This document shows positions 18,578 through 28,298 of a stretch of DNA of 60,092 nucleotides, piece by piece. This DNA is from Pseudomonadota bacterium (GTDB lineage Bacteria; Pseudomonadota; Alphaproteobacteria; Acetobacterales; Acetobacteraceae): positions 1-60,092 of the forward strand of contig JABBOH010000029.1 of NCBI GenBank assembly GCA_019351895.1, written 5' to 3'. The translations under genes and the position numbers were made by a program. The first letter of the stretch is position 1; each line of letters opens with the position of its first letter. A model generated the notes under the pieces. It was given only the letters and a program-made list of their open reading frames with translations, ran no database searches and was not told the origin of the DNA.

Positions 18578-19713
18578 GGATGCCGTCCCCCACGACAGCA
18601 CCCTCCTTCGGCGAATGGGCGCGGGACCGCCTGGCGCGGCTTCAGGCGAAAGAAAGCTTTCGCCGCGCCGCTGGCGCCTTTCCACTCACGCGGCCCATCG
18701 CCCGGCGCCGGGCGCGCTCGCTCTTCGACCTCTGCGCAGGCTTCGTCTACTCGCAGGTGCTGCTGGCGACGGTGCGGCTGCGGCTGCCGGAGCGGTTGAT
18801 GGCGGGCCCTCGGTCGGCCGCCGCGCTCGCCCTTGAACTCGATATGACGGAGGCGTCCGCCGAGCGTCTGCTCGACGCCGGGGCTTCGCTCGATCTTCTG
18901 GCGCCGCGCGGACGTGATGCGGGAGGGCGCCGGCTCTACGGGCTCGGGGCACTCGGGGCTTCGCTCATCGATAATCCCGGCGTCACCGCGATGATCGAGC
19001 ATCATGGCCTGCTCTATGACGATCTGCGTGACCCTGTGGCGTTGCTGCGCGGCGAGTCTGGGCAGACGTCGCTCGCCAACTACTGGCCTTACGCCAAAGG
19101 CGCGGGCGGGGCGGCGGCATCGCCCGACGCCTATTCCGCGCTTATGGCCGTCTCGCAACGTTTCGTGGCGGCGGAGGTGCTGAGCGCCTATTCGTTGCGC
19201 CGCCATCGGCATCTGCTCGACATCGGCGGCGGCACGGGGGCGTTTCTGATCGCTGCCGGCGCGGCCGCGCCCGGGCTGCGCTTGACGCTGTTCGACCTGC
19301 CGGCGGTGGCGGGTCTCGCGCGCCGGGCGCTTGCGCAGTCGCCAGTCGCCGAACGCGCCGAGGTGGTGGGCGGCGACTTTACCGCCGACTCGCTGCCCAC
19401 GGACGCCGATGTGGTGACCCTCATCCGCGTTCTGCACGATCACGACGACGATGTGGCGAACCAGTTGCTGCGCGCCATCCGCCGCATTCTCCCGCCTGAA
19501 GGCAGGTTGATCATTGCCGAGCCGATGGCGGGCACCGAGGGGGCGCGGCCGGTTGGAGACGCGTACTTCGGCTTCTACTTCCTCGCGATGGGCGGCGGCC
19601 GCGCCAGAACACCGGAGACTATCGGGAGCATGCTTCGTGCGGCCGGATTTCGGCGCACGCGGTTGCTGCGCAATCCCATGCCGATGGTCGCTCGGGTGAT
19701 CGTCGCGCGATGA
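18574..19713 (+). CDS. crtF: demethylspheroidene O-methyltransferase
   Basis: 379 residues from ATG 18574 (ATGA overlap with crtE). CrtF methylates the C1 hydroxyl of acyclic carotenoids with SAM. A winged-helix dimerisation domain occupies the N-terminal half (AALALELDMTEASAERLLDAG). The SAM motif HLLDIGGGTGAFLIAAG is followed by LFDLPAVAGLA, GGDFTADSLPTDADV and the LHDHDDD catalytic-region motif typical of plant-type O-methyltransferases. It works after CrtC. The 130 bases downstream carry the bchC regulatory region. Confidence 0.94.
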   Translation: MRMPSPTTAPSFGEWARDRLARLQAKESFRRAAGAFPLTRPIARRRARSLFDLCAGFVYSQVLLATVRLRLPERLMAGPRSAAALALELDMTEASAERLLDAGASLDLLAPRGRDAGGRRLYGLGALGASLIDNPGVTAMIEHHGLLYDDLRDPVALLRGESGQTSLANYWPYAKGAGGAAASPDAYSALMAVSQRFVAAEVLSAYSLRRHRHLLDIGGGTGAFLIAAGAAAPGLRLTLFDLPAVAGLARRALAQSPVAERAEVVGGDFTADSLPTDADVVTLIRVLHDHDDDVANQLLRAIRRILPPEGRLIIAEPMAGTEGARPVGDAYFGFYFLAMGGGRARTPETIGSMLRAAGFRRTRLLRNPMPMVARVIVAR

Positions 19714-19734
19714 GCCAGTACCTGACGCATGCAC

Positions 19735-19778
19735 TGTCTATTTCAGTTGACTATCTTATGTGTAATGATAACCTTACA
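19735..19778 (+). promoter_or_regulatory. tandem PpsR/CrtJ-type operator upstream of bchC
   Basis: A perfect TGT-N12-ACA lies at 19761-19778 and a one-mismatch copy TGT-N12-ACt at 19735-19752. The gap is 8 bases, as in the well-studied bchC promoters of Rhodobacter. The pair is 66-109 bases upstream of the bchC start. A TTGACT at 19747-19752 is a possible -35 element overlapping the first site; I could not fix a -10. This is the best-supported regulatory site in the window. Confidence 0.75.
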
Positions 19779-19843
19779 TTCACTGAGATCGACGCAGCGA
19801 GCCGCCAAGGCCGTGGGGCGCCGGTATCCAAGGTGAAACGGCC

Positions 19844-20770
19844 ATGAAAACATCTGCCGTCGTCATGGATGGCCCAGGCCAAGCAGCGCTCCGCAGCGTG
19901 ACGCTGTCGGCGGCGGGCCCCGAGGACGTCGTCGTCGACATCGATTGGAGCAGCATCAGCGCCGGCACCGAGCGGCTGTTGTGGTCCGGCCGGATGCCGC
20001 CCTTTCCCGGCATGGGTTACCCGCTGGTCCCCGGCTACGAATCCGTCGGGCGCGTCATCGATGCCGGTCCACGATCCGGGTTGCGAGGCGGTGAGTTCGT
20101 GTTCGTCCCGGGTGCCCGTTGCTTCACCGAGGTGCGCGGCCTGTTCGGCGGTGCGGCTGCGCGGCTGGTGGTGCCCGGCGTCCGGGTCTCGGCCATCGAC
20201 GCCGATCTCGGCGAACGTGGAGCGCTGCTTTCACTTGCAGCAACGGCTTATCACGCACTGGCCGATGCGAACCCGCCGGAACTGATTGTCGGCAACGGCG
20301 TTCTTGGGCGGTTGCTGTCGCGGGTCACGGTCGCTTTCGGGCATGCCGCGCCGACCGTGTGGGAGAGCCAGGCCTGTCGCCGCGTTGGCGCATCGGTCAT
20401 TGCGGAAGTCGATGACGACCGGCGCGACTACCGGACGATCTATGACGCGAGCGGAGACTCTACAATTCTCGACACGCTGGTCACGCGGCTGGCGCGTGGC
20501 GGCGAAATCGTGCTCGCCGGCTTTTATCACACGCCGCTGAGTTTCACCTTTCCGCCGGCCTTCATGCGAGAGGCGCGGTTCCGAATCGCGGCCGAATTCC
20601 GTCCCGCCGATCTAGCGGCGGTGCAGGGGCTGATCGTATCGGGCGCGCTGTCGCTCGACGATCTGATCACGCATCGCCGGCCGGCGAGTGAGGCTCAAGA
20701 TGCCTACACGACCGCATTCGGCGATCCGGATTGCGTGAAAATGATCATGGACTGGAGAAACCTTGGATGA
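19844..20770 (+). CDS. bchC: 3-hydroxyethyl bacteriochlorophyllide a dehydrogenase
   Basis: 308 residues. BchC oxidises the 3-hydroxyethyl group to the acetyl group of bacteriochlorophyllide a. It belongs to the zinc-type alcohol dehydrogenase superfamily but lacks the structural zinc site. Typical stretches are [51 protein letters not shown] and the Rossmann entry [14 protein letters not shown]. It starts the bchC-X-Y-Z set, has a strong PpsR-type operator upstream, and overlaps bchX by 4 bases. Confidence 0.95.
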   Translation: MKTSAVVMDGPGQAALRSVTLSAAGPEDVVVDIDWSSISAGTERLLWSGRMPPFPGMGYPLVPGYESVGRVIDAGPRSGLRGGEFVFVPGARCFTEVRGLFGGAAARLVVPGVRVSAIDADLGERGALLSLAATAYHALADANPPELIVGNGVLGRLLSRVTVAFGHAAPTVWESQACRRVGASVIAEVDDDRRDYRTIYDASGDSTILDTLVTRLARGGEIVLAGFYHTPLSFTFPPAFMREARFRIAAEFRPADLAAVQGLIVSGALSLDDLITHRRPASEAQDAYTTAFGDPDCVKMIMDWRNLG

Positions 20771-21678
20771 CCGAAACCCAGATCATCGCCATCTACGGCA
20801 AGGGCGGCATCGGCAAGAGCTTCACGCTTGCCAACCTCTCCTACACCATGTCGCAGCAGGGAAAGAAGGTGCTGCTCATCGGCTGCGATCCGAAGAGTGA
20901 CACCACATCGCTGCTCTTCGGCGGACGGTCCTGCCCGACGATCATCGAGACCTCGTCGCGCAAGAAGGCCGCCGGCGAGAAGGTTTCGATCGGCGATGTC
21001 TGCTTCAAGCGGGATGGCGTGTTCGCCATGGAATTGGGCGGCCCCGAAGTCGGCCGCGGCTGCGGCGGGCGCGGCATCATCCACGGCTTCGAACTGCTCG
21101 AGAAGCTGGGTTTCCACGAGTGGGGTTTTGACTACGTGTTGCTCGATTTCCTGGGCGACGTGGTCTGCGGCGGCTTCGGCCTGCCGATCGCGCGGGACAT
21201 GTGCCAGAAGGTCATCGTCGTCGGCTCCAACGATCTGCAGTCGCTTTATGTCGCCAACAACGTGTGCTCGGCGGTGGACTACTTCGCCAAGCTCGGCGGC
21301 AACGTCGGCGTTGCGGGTCTTGTCATCAACAAAGATGACGGTACGGGCGAGGCCCAAGCCTTCGCCGATGCCGTCGGAATTCCGGTGCTCGCCGCCATTC
21401 CGGCGCACGACGACATCCGCCGCAAGAGCGCCAACTACGAGATCGTCGGCAGCATCGGGTCTCGGTGGGAGCCGATGTTCTCGGCGCTCGCCCAGGAGGT
21501 CGCCCTGGCGCCCCCTCGCAGGCCGAACCCGCTGACGCAGGATGGTCTGCTCGCGCTGTTCAAGGGCGAGGCCGTGGGCCGTGGGGTGACCCTCCTTCCG
21601 GCGACGATGGAGGATATGGGCGGCGCGATCGCCGCCGCCGCCCGCCCGTCCCTCGAAGTCGTCTACGAGGGCGTGTGA
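20767..21678 (+). CDS. bchX: chlorophyllide a reductase, iron protein subunit
   Basis: 303 residues from ATG 20767 (ATGA overlap). BchX is the NifH-like ATP-dependent reductase of the COR complex, which reduces ring B. The P-loop [16 protein letters not shown] is near residue 9, then [14 protein letters not shown]. The [4Fe-4S] cysteines lie in [13 protein letters not shown] and [17 protein letters not shown]. The protein starts about 30 residues closer to the P-loop than Rhodobacter BchX, which has a longer N-terminal leader. It transfers electrons to BchYZ encoded next. Confidence 0.97.
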   Translation: MTETQIIAIYGKGGIGKSFTLANLSYTMSQQGKKVLLIGCDPKSDTTSLLFGGRSCPTIIETSSRKKAAGEKVSIGDVCFKRDGVFAMELGGPEVGRGCGGRGIIHGFELLEKLGFHEWGFDYVLLDFLGDVVCGGFGLPIARDMCQKVIVVGSNDLQSLYVANNVCSAVDYFAKLGGNVGVAGLVINKDDGTGEAQAFADAVGIPVLAAIPAHDDIRRKSANYEIVGSIGSRWEPMFSALAQEVALAPPRRPNPLTQDGLLALFKGEAVGRGVTLLPATMEDMGGAIAAAARPSLEVVYEGV

Positions 21679-21680
21679 TC

Positions 21681-23153
21681 ATGGATGGAGGCATGCAGGC
21701 GCCGCCGCCGATCCCGCCTGACACCGGCAGTGGTTGCCATGGCGGACGGGAGACCATGCTGGCCGCCGCGAAGGCCGCCGGAAAGGGCGAGACGCTGGAG
21801 CGGCTCATCGCGGATTATCCGCGAGGTCCGCATGACCAGCCGCAATCCATGTGCCCGGCTTTCGGATCATTGCGCGTGGGGCTGCGCATGCGCCGCGTCG
21901 CGACAATCCTGAGCGGCTCGGCCTGCTGCGTCTATGGCCTCACCTTCACCTCGCGCTTCTATGGCGCGCGGCGGAGCGTCGGCTACGTGCCCTTCAACTC
22001 CGAGACGCTGGTGCGCGGACAACTCTATGAGGACATCCGCGCGGCCGTGTATGAGACCGCGAAGCCTGCCGATTACGACGCCGTCGTCATCATCAATCTC
22101 TGTGTTCCGACAGCATCGGGTGTGCCGCTCGACCTTCTGCCGAAGCAGATCGACGGCGTGCGGATCATCGGTATCGACGTGCCGGGGTTTGGCGTGCCGA
22201 CACACGCCGAGGCGAAGGACGTGCTGGCGGGTGCGATGCTGCGCGCCGCGCGCGCGGAAGCGGAGGCCGGACCGGTCGCACGGCCCCGTGGCCCCAAGAG
22301 CGATCTGCCGACCGTCGCCCTGATCGGGGAGCTGTTTCCCGCCGATCCGATGAGCATCGGGGGCCTGTTGGCTCCCATGGGCCTTGCCGTCGCACCGAGC
22401 ATCCCCGCGCGCGAGTGGCGCGATCTCTATGGCGCACTCGACTGCGATGTCGCCGCTGCGGTGCATCCCTTCTACATCGCGTCCGTCCGGGAGTTCGAGG
22501 CTGCGGGCCGTCCCGTGGTCGGCTCCGGGCCTGTCGGCGTTGAAGGCACGGACGCCTGGCTGACGGCAGTGGGCCGCGCGGCAGGACTGCCGGGGAGCCG
22601 CATCGATGCGGCAAGGGACGCCTGCCTGCCGGCGTTGCGCGGCGTGCTCGCTGGCAACCGCATTGACGCGCGCATCACCGTCTCCGGCTACGAGGGCTCG
22701 GAACTCCTCGTTGCGCGTCTGCTGATCGAGGCCGGCGCGGACGTGCCCTATGTCGGCACCGCCTGCCCCAGGACGGCTTGGAATGAAGCCGACCGCGCCT
22801 GGCTCGCCGATCGCGGCACGCATGTGCAGTTCCGCGCTTCGCTCGAGCAGGATCTTGCGGCGATGCAGGAAGTTAAACCCGATCTCGCCATCGGCACGAC
22901 GCCTGTGGTCCAGAAGGCGAAGGAGCGCGGAATTCCCGCCGTCTACTTCACAAACATCATGTCCTCGCGGCCATTGTTCGGTATTCCGGGTGCCGCAGCC
23001 TTGGCAAGTTCGATCGCGGCGCAGACCCGCGGACGCGAGCGGTTCGCCCGTATGGTGTCGTTCTTTGGCACCGCGCCCGAGGCGGCCCCCGCCCCCGCCG
23101 TGGCCGCTCCGCCAGTTCCCATCAACAGTCTCGCGGATTCGATGGGAAGCTGA
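21681..23153 (+). CDS. bchY: chlorophyllide a reductase subunit Y
   Basis: 490 residues from ATG 21681; GTG 21675 is an alternative that would overlap the bchX stop as GTGA. BchY is a NifD-like half of the catalytic heterotetramer. Cysteines expected for the bridging cluster are in [11 protein letters not shown] and [16 protein letters not shown]; further on are [10 protein letters not shown] and YVGTACPRT. The C-terminus has an Ala/Pro-rich tail ([15 protein letters not shown]) and ends two bases before bchZ. Confidence 0.96.
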   Translation: MDGGMQAPPPIPPDTGSGCHGGRETMLAAAKAAGKGETLERLIADYPRGPHDQPQSMCPAFGSLRVGLRMRRVATILSGSACCVYGLTFTSRFYGARRSVGYVPFNSETLVRGQLYEDIRAAVYETAKPADYDAVVIINLCVPTASGVPLDLLPKQIDGVRIIGIDVPGFGVPTHAEAKDVLAGAMLRAARAEAEAGPVARPRGPKSDLPTVALIGELFPADPMSIGGLLAPMGLAVAPSIPAREWRDLYGALDCDVAAAVHPFYIASVREFEAAGRPVVGSGPVGVEGTDAWLTAVGRAAGLPGSRIDAARDACLPALRGVLAGNRIDARITVSGYEGSELLVARLLIEAGADVPYVGTACPRTAWNEADRAWLADRGTHVQFRASLEQDLAAMQEVKPDLAIGTTPVVQKAKERGIPAVYFTNIMSSRPLFGIPGAAALASSIAAQTRGRERFARMVSFFGTAPEAAPAPAVAAPPVPINSLADSMGS

Positions 23154-23155
23154 GC

Positions 23156-24631
23156 ATGATGGTCATCGATCATGATCGCGCCGGCGGCTATTGGGGCGCT
23201 GTCTATGTCTTCACCGCTCTTCGCGGTCTGCGCGTCATCATCGACGGGCCTGTCGGCTGCGAGAACCTGCCTGTTACCGCTGTTCTACACTATACGGATG
23301 CGCTGCCTCCGCATGAGCTGCCGGTGTCCGTGACGGGCCTGTCGGAGGATCAACTGTCTCGCGACGGCACCGAGGAATCGATGAGGCAGGCGAACAGCGT
23401 CGGCGACCGGCGGATGCCGGGCGTCGTCGTCACCGGCAGCATCGCCGAGATGATCGGCGGGGGCGTGACGCCCGAGGGTTCGGGGCTACTTCGCTTCATC
23501 CCGCGTACCATCGACGAGGATCAGTGGCAGTGCGCCGATCGCGCGTTGTTCTGGCTTTACAGCCAGTTCGGCGGGAAAAAAGCCGCCAAGGGCGTCCGTA
23601 TCACCAAGGGCCCGAAGACGGCGGTCGCTGACGCCGTTCCGAAAAAGCCCCTGCTCAACATCATCGGCGCGATCCACGGCACCTTCAACATGCCGTCCGA
23701 CCTCGCTGAGATCCGCCGGCTGGTGGAGGGCATCGGCTGCGAGGTCAATCTCGTCTATCCCATGGGGGCACATCTCGATGACACGCCGCGTCTGGCGGAC
23801 GCCGAGGTCAACGTCTGTCTGTACCGCGAGTTCGGGCGGCAGCTTTGCGAGGAGCTGGGGAAGCCCTACCTGCAAGCGCCGATCGGCCTCTTCGCCACGA
23901 CGAATTTTCTGCGCAAGCTCGGCGAACTCACGGGTGTCGATCCGGAGCCGTTCATAGAACGCGAGAAGCTGGCGACGATAAAGCCCGTCTGGGATCTCTG
24001 GCGCTCGGTGACGCAGGACTTCTTCGCGACCGCGAGTTTCGCAGTCGTCGCGACCGCCACCTACGATCATGGGCTGCGGCAGTTTCTCGGTGAGGAGCTC
24101 GGTATTCCTTGCACCTTCGGACATTCCCGTCGGCCCGGCATCAAGCCGGACAACCAGGCGGTCCGGGAAGCTCTCCGGACGAACCCGCCGGTCGTGCTCT
24201 TCGGCTCGAACAATGAGCGCATCTATGCCGCCGAACTCGGCCTGCGCTCTATCTTTATCCCGGCATCTTTCCCAGGCGCCATCATCCGGCGCGCCACGGG
24301 CACGCCCTTCATGGGCTATGCCGGGGCCACCTATCTCGTACAGGAGTTCTGCAACGCCCTGTTCGACATGCTGTTCAACATGCTGCCGCTGGGGCGCGAC
24401 CTTGATCAGGTCGAGCCGACGCTGGCGCGCATGGACGACGCCCCGCCCCATTGGGAGGCGGCGGCGAAGGCCCTGTTCGACGAACATGTTGAAGCCGAGC
24501 CGTTCCTCATCCGCATTTCCGCCGCCAAGAGATTGCGCGACCGGATCGAAAATGATGCGCGACGTGAGGCGGAGCCGTGCGTCACCGCTGCCCGCGTCAA
24601 GATCTCGCTGGCCGCGATGGCCATGTCGTGA
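23156..24631 (+). CDS. bchZ: chlorophyllide a reductase subunit Z
   Basis: 491 residues, the NifK-like partner of BchY. Visible features are [23 protein letters not shown] (the cluster Cys in GPVGCENLP), [14 protein letters not shown], and [19 protein letters not shown]. The C-terminal part has [13 protein letters not shown] and the membrane-proximal [15 protein letters not shown]. It completes COR with BchX and BchY. The stop is 36 bases before pufB with a GAGGAG ribosome site between and no clear terminator, so bch and puf genes are probably co-transcribed. Confidence 0.97.
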   Translation: MMVIDHDRAGGYWGAVYVFTALRGLRVIIDGPVGCENLPVTAVLHYTDALPPHELPVSVTGLSEDQLSRDGTEESMRQANSVGDRRMPGVVVTGSIAEMIGGGVTPEGSGLLRFIPRTIDEDQWQCADRALFWLYSQFGGKKAAKGVRITKGPKTAVADAVPKKPLLNIIGAIHGTFNMPSDLAEIRRLVEGIGCEVNLVYPMGAHLDDTPRLADAEVNVCLYREFGRQLCEELGKPYLQAPIGLFATTNFLRKLGELTGVDPEPFIEREKLATIKPVWDLWRSVTQDFFATASFAVVATATYDHGLRQFLGEELGIPCTFGHSRRPGIKPDNQAVREALRTNPPVVLFGSNNERIYAAELGLRSIFIPASFPGAIIRRATGTPFMGYAGATYLVQEFCNALFDMLFNMLPLGRDLDQVEPTLARMDDAPPHWEAAAKALFDEHVEAEPFLIRISAAKRLRDRIENDARREAEPCVTAARVKISLAAMAMS

Positions 24632-24667
24632 CCAGCGGGCTTAACCGACTTCATGAGGAGATAAATC

Positions 24668-24922
24668 ATGGCAAGCGATCTTGAAAGGCGGTCGACCCTG
24701 TCGGGTCTGACTGAGGGGGAGGCGAAGGAGTTCAATCGAATCTTCGTACTCAGTTTCTGCATTTTCCTGGGCATCGCGATCATCGCCCATATCCTGGCCT
24801 GGATATGGCGGCCTTGGCTGCCAAGTGTGCATGGCTATCAGACGGGCATGCTGCTGGATCATCCGGCGGTGCATGGTCTGGCAGCATTGGGCACACATGC
24901 CGCTTCAGTCCTGCTGACCTGA
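24668..24922 (+). CDS. pufB: LH1 light-harvesting antenna beta subunit
   Basis: 84 residues with one membrane span. The BChl-ligating His sits in [17 protein letters not shown], the LH1/LH2 beta signature, and the N-terminal segment [16 protein letters not shown] matches beta chains. Usual LH1 beta chains have about 48-70 residues; here about 25 extra residues ([18 protein letters not shown] and a hydrophobic tail) follow the WRPW motif. No pufQ precedes it. It begins pufBALMC and is 10 bases before pufA. Confidence 0.95.
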   Translation: MASDLERRSTLSGLTEGEAKEFNRIFVLSFCIFLGIAIIAHILAWIWRPWLPSVHGYQTGMLLDHPAVHGLAALGTHAASVLLT

Positions 24923-24932
24923 GGAGGACGAA

Positions 24933-25139
24933 ATGTACCGCGTTTGGATACTTTTCGACCCACGGCGTACCTTGATGACGCTGTTCGTTTTTCTGCTGAT
25001 CCTGGCCTTGGTCATCCACTTCATTCTGCTCAGCACCAACCGCTTCAACTGGCTCGACGGTCCGAACGCGGACCGCTACGGCAGCCCGTCGCAGGTGCAG
25101 CAGATGACGCCTATGCCACCCGCTACAAAAACACCCTGA
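24933..25139 (+). CDS. pufA: LH1 light-harvesting antenna alpha subunit
   Basis: 68 residues. The N-terminus [14 protein letters not shown] is the conserved LH1 alpha start, the membrane helix carries the BChl His in [13 protein letters not shown], and NRFNWLDG follows at the periplasmic side. The C-terminal 20 residues are Pro/Thr-rich. Together with PufB it forms the LH1 ring around the reaction centre. A hairpin follows before pufL. Confidence 0.97.
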   Translation: MYRVWILFDPRRTLMTLFVFLLILALVIHFILLSTNRFNWLDGPNADRYGSPSQVQQMTPMPPATKTP

Positions 25140-25153
25140 ACACGAGTTCTGCT

Positions 25154-25177
25154 GGAGGTCGGTGATCGCCGGCCTCC
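25154..25177 (+). other. puf intercistronic stem-loop between pufA and pufL
   Basis: GGAGGTCGG (25154-25162) pairs with CCGGCCTCC (25169-25177) across a 6-base loop, giving a 9-bp stem with one T-G pair. It lies in the 60-base gap between pufA and pufL. In Rhodobacter capsulatus a hairpin in this place protects the pufBA message from 3'-5' decay, so antenna mRNA exceeds reaction-centre mRNA. The same role is inferred here. No T-run follows, so it does not look like a terminator. Confidence 0.65.
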
Positions 25178-25199
25178 GACGGAGCGGGGAGACGCCTCA

Positions 25200-26024
25200 A
25201 TGGCCATGATGAACTTTGAGTACAAGTATCGCATACGCGGCGGTACTCTGATCGGCGGGGACCTTTTCGATTTTTGGTTCGGACCGTTCTACGTCGGCTT
25301 TTTTGGCGTCACGACGATGTTCTTTACGCTGATCGGCACGGCATTGATCGTCTATGCGGCCGCAATCGGGCCGACATGGAACCTATGGCAAATCAACATC
25401 CCGCCGCCTGATCTAAAATACGGCCTCGGGTTCGCCCCTATGCGCTCAGGCGGCCTGTGGCAGTGGATAACGTTTTGCGCCCTCGGCGCCTTCGTGTCCT
25501 GGGATCTGCGCATGATCGAGATCGCGCGCAAGCTTGGCATGGGCCTGCATACGCCGATCGCGTTCGCTTGCGCCATCGCCGCTTACTTCTCGCTCGAGGT
25601 CATCCGGCCCGTTTTGCTTGGCGCATGGGGCAACGGCTTTCCCTACGGGATCATCTCGCATCTCGATTGGGTGAGCAACGTCGGCTATCAGCACCTCGAC
25701 TTCCACTACAACCCCGCACACATGATCGCCGTCACCTTCTTCTTCACGACCACCTTCCTGCTCTCGATGCATGGCGGCGTCATCCTATCCGCGCTCAATC
25801 CAGGTGGCGACGAGCCTGTGAAACCGTCGGGTTACGAAGACAGCTTCTTTCGCGACTTGATCGTCTACTCCGTGGGACCGCTCGGCATTCATCGCCTCGG
25901 CTGGTTCTGCGCCATGAATGCAGGCCTGTGGAGCGCCGTCTGCATCGTCATCAGCGGCCCGTTCTGGACGCATGGGTGGCCGCAGTGGTGGGGCTGGTGG
26001 CTCAACCTCCCGATTTGGGGCTAA
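25200..26024 (+). CDS. pufL: photosynthetic reaction centre L subunit
   Basis: 274 residues with five membrane helices. It starts [20 protein letters not shown], the normal L-chain start. [22 protein letters not shown] contains the accessory-BChl His, the His at the position equivalent to L168, and the special-pair His of the PAHM motif; the Fe-ligand region is [26 protein letters not shown] holds the second Fe-ligand His. The L168-equivalent is His, not the Glu seen in Zn-BChl Acidiphilium. Confidence 0.98.
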   Translation: MAMMNFEYKYRIRGGTLIGGDLFDFWFGPFYVGFFGVTTMFFTLIGTALIVYAAAIGPTWNLWQINIPPPDLKYGLGFAPMRSGGLWQWITFCALGAFVSWDLRMIEIARKLGMGLHTPIAFACAIAAYFSLEVIRPVLLGAWGNGFPYGIISHLDWVSNVGYQHLDFHYNPAHMIAVTFFFTTTFLLSMHGGVILSALNPGGDEPVKPSGYEDSFFRDLIVYSVGPLGIHRLGWFCAMNAGLWSAVCIVISGPFWTHGWPQWWGWWLNLPIWG

Positions 26025-26028
26025 GGAA

Positions 26029-27039
26029 ATGTTCGATTATCGGACGCAGTTCGGCACTCAATACCAGAACATTTTCAACCGAATTCAGGTGCGGGGGCCG
26101 TCTGATCCCGGCGCCCCGCTGAAGGGCGATCTCGAGGCCAACCGGGTTGGGAAGCCATTTCATTCCTATCTGCTGGGGCTCATCGGCGCGGCGCAGGTCG
26201 GGCCGTTCTACCTCGGCACCTGCGGCATCCTGTCGATCGTCTGCGGCTTCATCGCCTTCGAGATCATCGGCCTCAACATGCTGGCCTCGGTGAACTGGAA
26301 CGTCTGGCAGTTCATCCGTCTGCTGCCGTGGCTCGGCCTCGAGCCGCCGGCGCCGGCCTATGGTCTTAGCCTGACAGTGCCGCTCGCCCATGGCGGATGG
26401 TGGCTGATGGCCGGCGCGTTCCTCACCGCATCCATCATCTTCTGGTGGTTCCGGGTATATCTGCGAGCCCGTGATCTTGGCCTCGGCACGCATGTCGCCT
26501 GGGCGTTCGCCGCCGCCATCTGGCTCTACCTGGTCTGCGGCTTCATCCGCCCCCTGTTGCTCGGCGATTGGGGCGAGGGCGTGCCGTTCGGCATCTTCCC
26601 GCACCTTGACTGGACGGCATCGCTGTCGATCCGTGACGGCAATCTCTATTATGACCCGTTCCACATGCTCTCGATTGTCTTCCTCTACGGGTCGACATTG
26701 CTGTTCGCGATGCACGGCGGGACCATTCTCGCGACCAGCCGCTATTGGGGCGAGCGAGAGCTTGAACTCGTGACAGATCGAGGCACTGCCGCCGAACGCG
26801 GCGCGATCTTCTGGCGCTGGACGATGGGGTTCAACGCGACCTTCGAATCTATCCACCGCTGGGCCTGGTGGTTCGCTGTGCTATGCCCGCTTACGGGCGG
26901 CATCGGCATCCTGCTGTCCGGCACGGTTGTCGACAACTGGTATCTCTGGGGCGTGAAGCACGGGCTCGCGCCGGTGTATCCCGCCGTCTATCCATACATT
27001 GCCGATCCCGCCACTCATCTGAAGAGCATCCTCAAATGA
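26029..27039 (+). CDS. pufM: photosynthetic reaction centre M subunit
   Basis: 336 residues from ATG 26029, 4 bases after pufL with AAGGAA upstream. Five membrane helices are present. Conserved stretches are [26 protein letters not shown] (accessory and special-pair BChl region, quoted in part), [18 protein letters not shown] with the Fe-ligand His, and [19 protein letters not shown] before IHRWAWW. The C-terminus extends past the last helix, as is usual when a PufC subunit binds. It overlaps pufC (ATGATG) by 4 bases. Confidence 0.98.
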   Translation: MFDYRTQFGTQYQNIFNRIQVRGPSDPGAPLKGDLEANRVGKPFHSYLLGLIGAAQVGPFYLGTCGILSIVCGFIAFEIIGLNMLASVNWNVWQFIRLLPWLGLEPPAPAYGLSLTVPLAHGGWWLMAGAFLTASIIFWWFRVYLRARDLGLGTHVAWAFAAAIWLYLVCGFIRPLLLGDWGEGVPFGIFPHLDWTASLSIRDGNLYYDPFHMLSIVFLYGSTLLFAMHGGTILATSRYWGERELELVTDRGTAAERGAIFWRWTMGFNATFESIHRWAWWFAVLCPLTGGIGILLSGTVVDNWYLWGVKHGLAPVYPAVYPYIADPATHLKSILK

Positions 27040-28298
27040 TGAGCATGATCCTCGCACCCTTCCGCCTTATGGGTCTGTTGCTGGGGGCCACGGTCGGCAA
27101 CGCTCCGCGTCACCCGTGGAAGACGCTGGGCCTCGCCAGCGCCGTCGTCTGTGGCCTTGTCGTCTGGGGCCTGATGAGCACGCTGCAGACCCTGCCGGTT
27201 AACTCCGTCCAGCTCGGCTTTCGCGGTACGGGCGTGATCGAGCAATACAACGTTCATAAGGCTGACCAGTTGCTGGCCGCAAACACCCCCGATGCGCAGT
27301 ATGCGCCGGTAGCCCCCGCAGGCAAACCTGCCTCCGCCGTCTACAAGAACATACAGGTCCTAAAGACGGTCGACGCGAATGAGTTCCTCCGTCTGATGGC
27401 GGCGATGGCCCAGTGGGTACAGCCGCAGGCCGGCTGCGCCTACTGCCACGCGGTGGTGAACATGGCCTCCGATGCGGTCTATACCAAGGAAGTGGCGCGT
27501 CACATGCTGCTGATGACGCAATATATCAACGAGAACTGGCGCAGCCACGTAGGTGCCGCCGGTGTTACATGCGGCACCTGTCATCGCGGGCAGGGCGCGC
27601 CGAAATACGTGTGGCAATTCACGCCGCCGCCAGGCGGCTACCATGGCTATGCGGAGACGCAGAGCGGCGAGGATGCGCCCTCGTCGGCGGCTGACGAGTC
27701 TGCGCTCCCTTACGATCCCTATTCCCCGTTCCTGCTGAATTCAGCGCCTATCCGCGTTCAGGGATACACGGCACTTCCGAGCGGCAACCGCATGTCGATC
27801 GAGCAGACCAACTGGACCTATTCGCTGATGATGAACTTCGCCCATTCGCTCGGCGTCGGCTGCAACTACTGTCACAACAGCCGTGCCTTCTCGGTGTGGG
27901 ATCAAAGCACGCCGAACCGCGTGAGAGCCTGGTATGGCATCCAGATGGTGCGCGCGCTCAACCGCAACTTCATGGAGCCGATCACCAACCTGTTCCCACG
28001 GGGGCAACGCGGCCTGTCGGGCGATGTCGCCAAGATCAGTTGCGAGACCTGCCATCAGAAAGCTTATGCGCCTTACTACGGCGCGCATGTGGTGGCCGCG
28101 TATCCCGAGCTGACCCATTCGACGAACGGCAGCCCGCCGGCCACACAGACCATGGCTGTGCCGAAGGGTGCGCCCTTCGTGCTCCCGACTATGACGAAAG
28201 CCTCATCGATCCAGCCCATCGCCGGCCCGAAGGAGGCAAGCTTGTCCGTGCCAGTATCGTCTGGTTCGGTCGCTCAGCCCGTAGGCGCGACACCATGA
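27036..28298 (+). CDS. pufC: photosynthetic reaction centre tetraheme cytochrome c subunit
   Basis: 420 residues. Four heme-binding sites are visible: CAYCH at 134-138, CGTCH at 179-183, CNYCH at 276-280 and CETCH at 336-340, with axial Met residues in preceding helices (for example [11 protein letters not shown]). The N-terminus has one membrane helix ([17 protein letters not shown]) and Cys39 inside it, which could be a lipid site or simply part of the anchor. After the last heme is a Pro/Thr/Ser-rich tail of about 70 residues. It re-reduces the photo-oxidised special pair. The stop overlaps the next gene, another multiheme cytochrome. Confidence 0.96.
   Translation: MMSMILAPFRLMGLLLGATVGNAPRHPWKTLGLASAVVCGLVVWGLMSTLQTLPVNSVQLGFRGTGVIEQYNVHKADQLLAANTPDAQYAPVAPAGKPASAVYKNIQVLKTVDANEFLRLMAAMAQWVQPQAGCAYCHAVVNMASDAVYTKEVARHMLLMTQYINENWRSHVGAAGVTCGTCHRGQGAPKYVWQFTPPPGGYHGYAETQSGEDAPSSAADESALPYDPYSPFLLNSAPIRVQGYTALPSGNRMSIEQTNWTYSLMMNFAHSLGVGCNYCHNSRAFSVWDQSTPNRVRAWYGIQMVRALNRNFMEPITNLFPRGQRGLSGDVAKISCETCHQKAYAPYYGAHVVAAYPELTHSTNGSPPATQTMAVPKGAPFVLPTMTKASSIQPIAGPKEASLSVPVSSGSVAQPVGATP

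Noticed and set aside
24632-24667. pufQ or pufX genes
   Set aside because: No space for pufQ before pufB, and the puf operon ends with PufC, a cytochrome and a two-helix protein; PufX has one helix and a different pattern.
25200-26024. Zn-bacteriochlorophyll reaction centre like that of Acidiphilium, suggested by the metallochaperone fusion
   Set aside because: PufL keeps His at the position equivalent to L168 (DFHYNPAHM); Acidiphilium has Glu there. A complete bchIDH set is also present, so normal Mg-BChl is expected.
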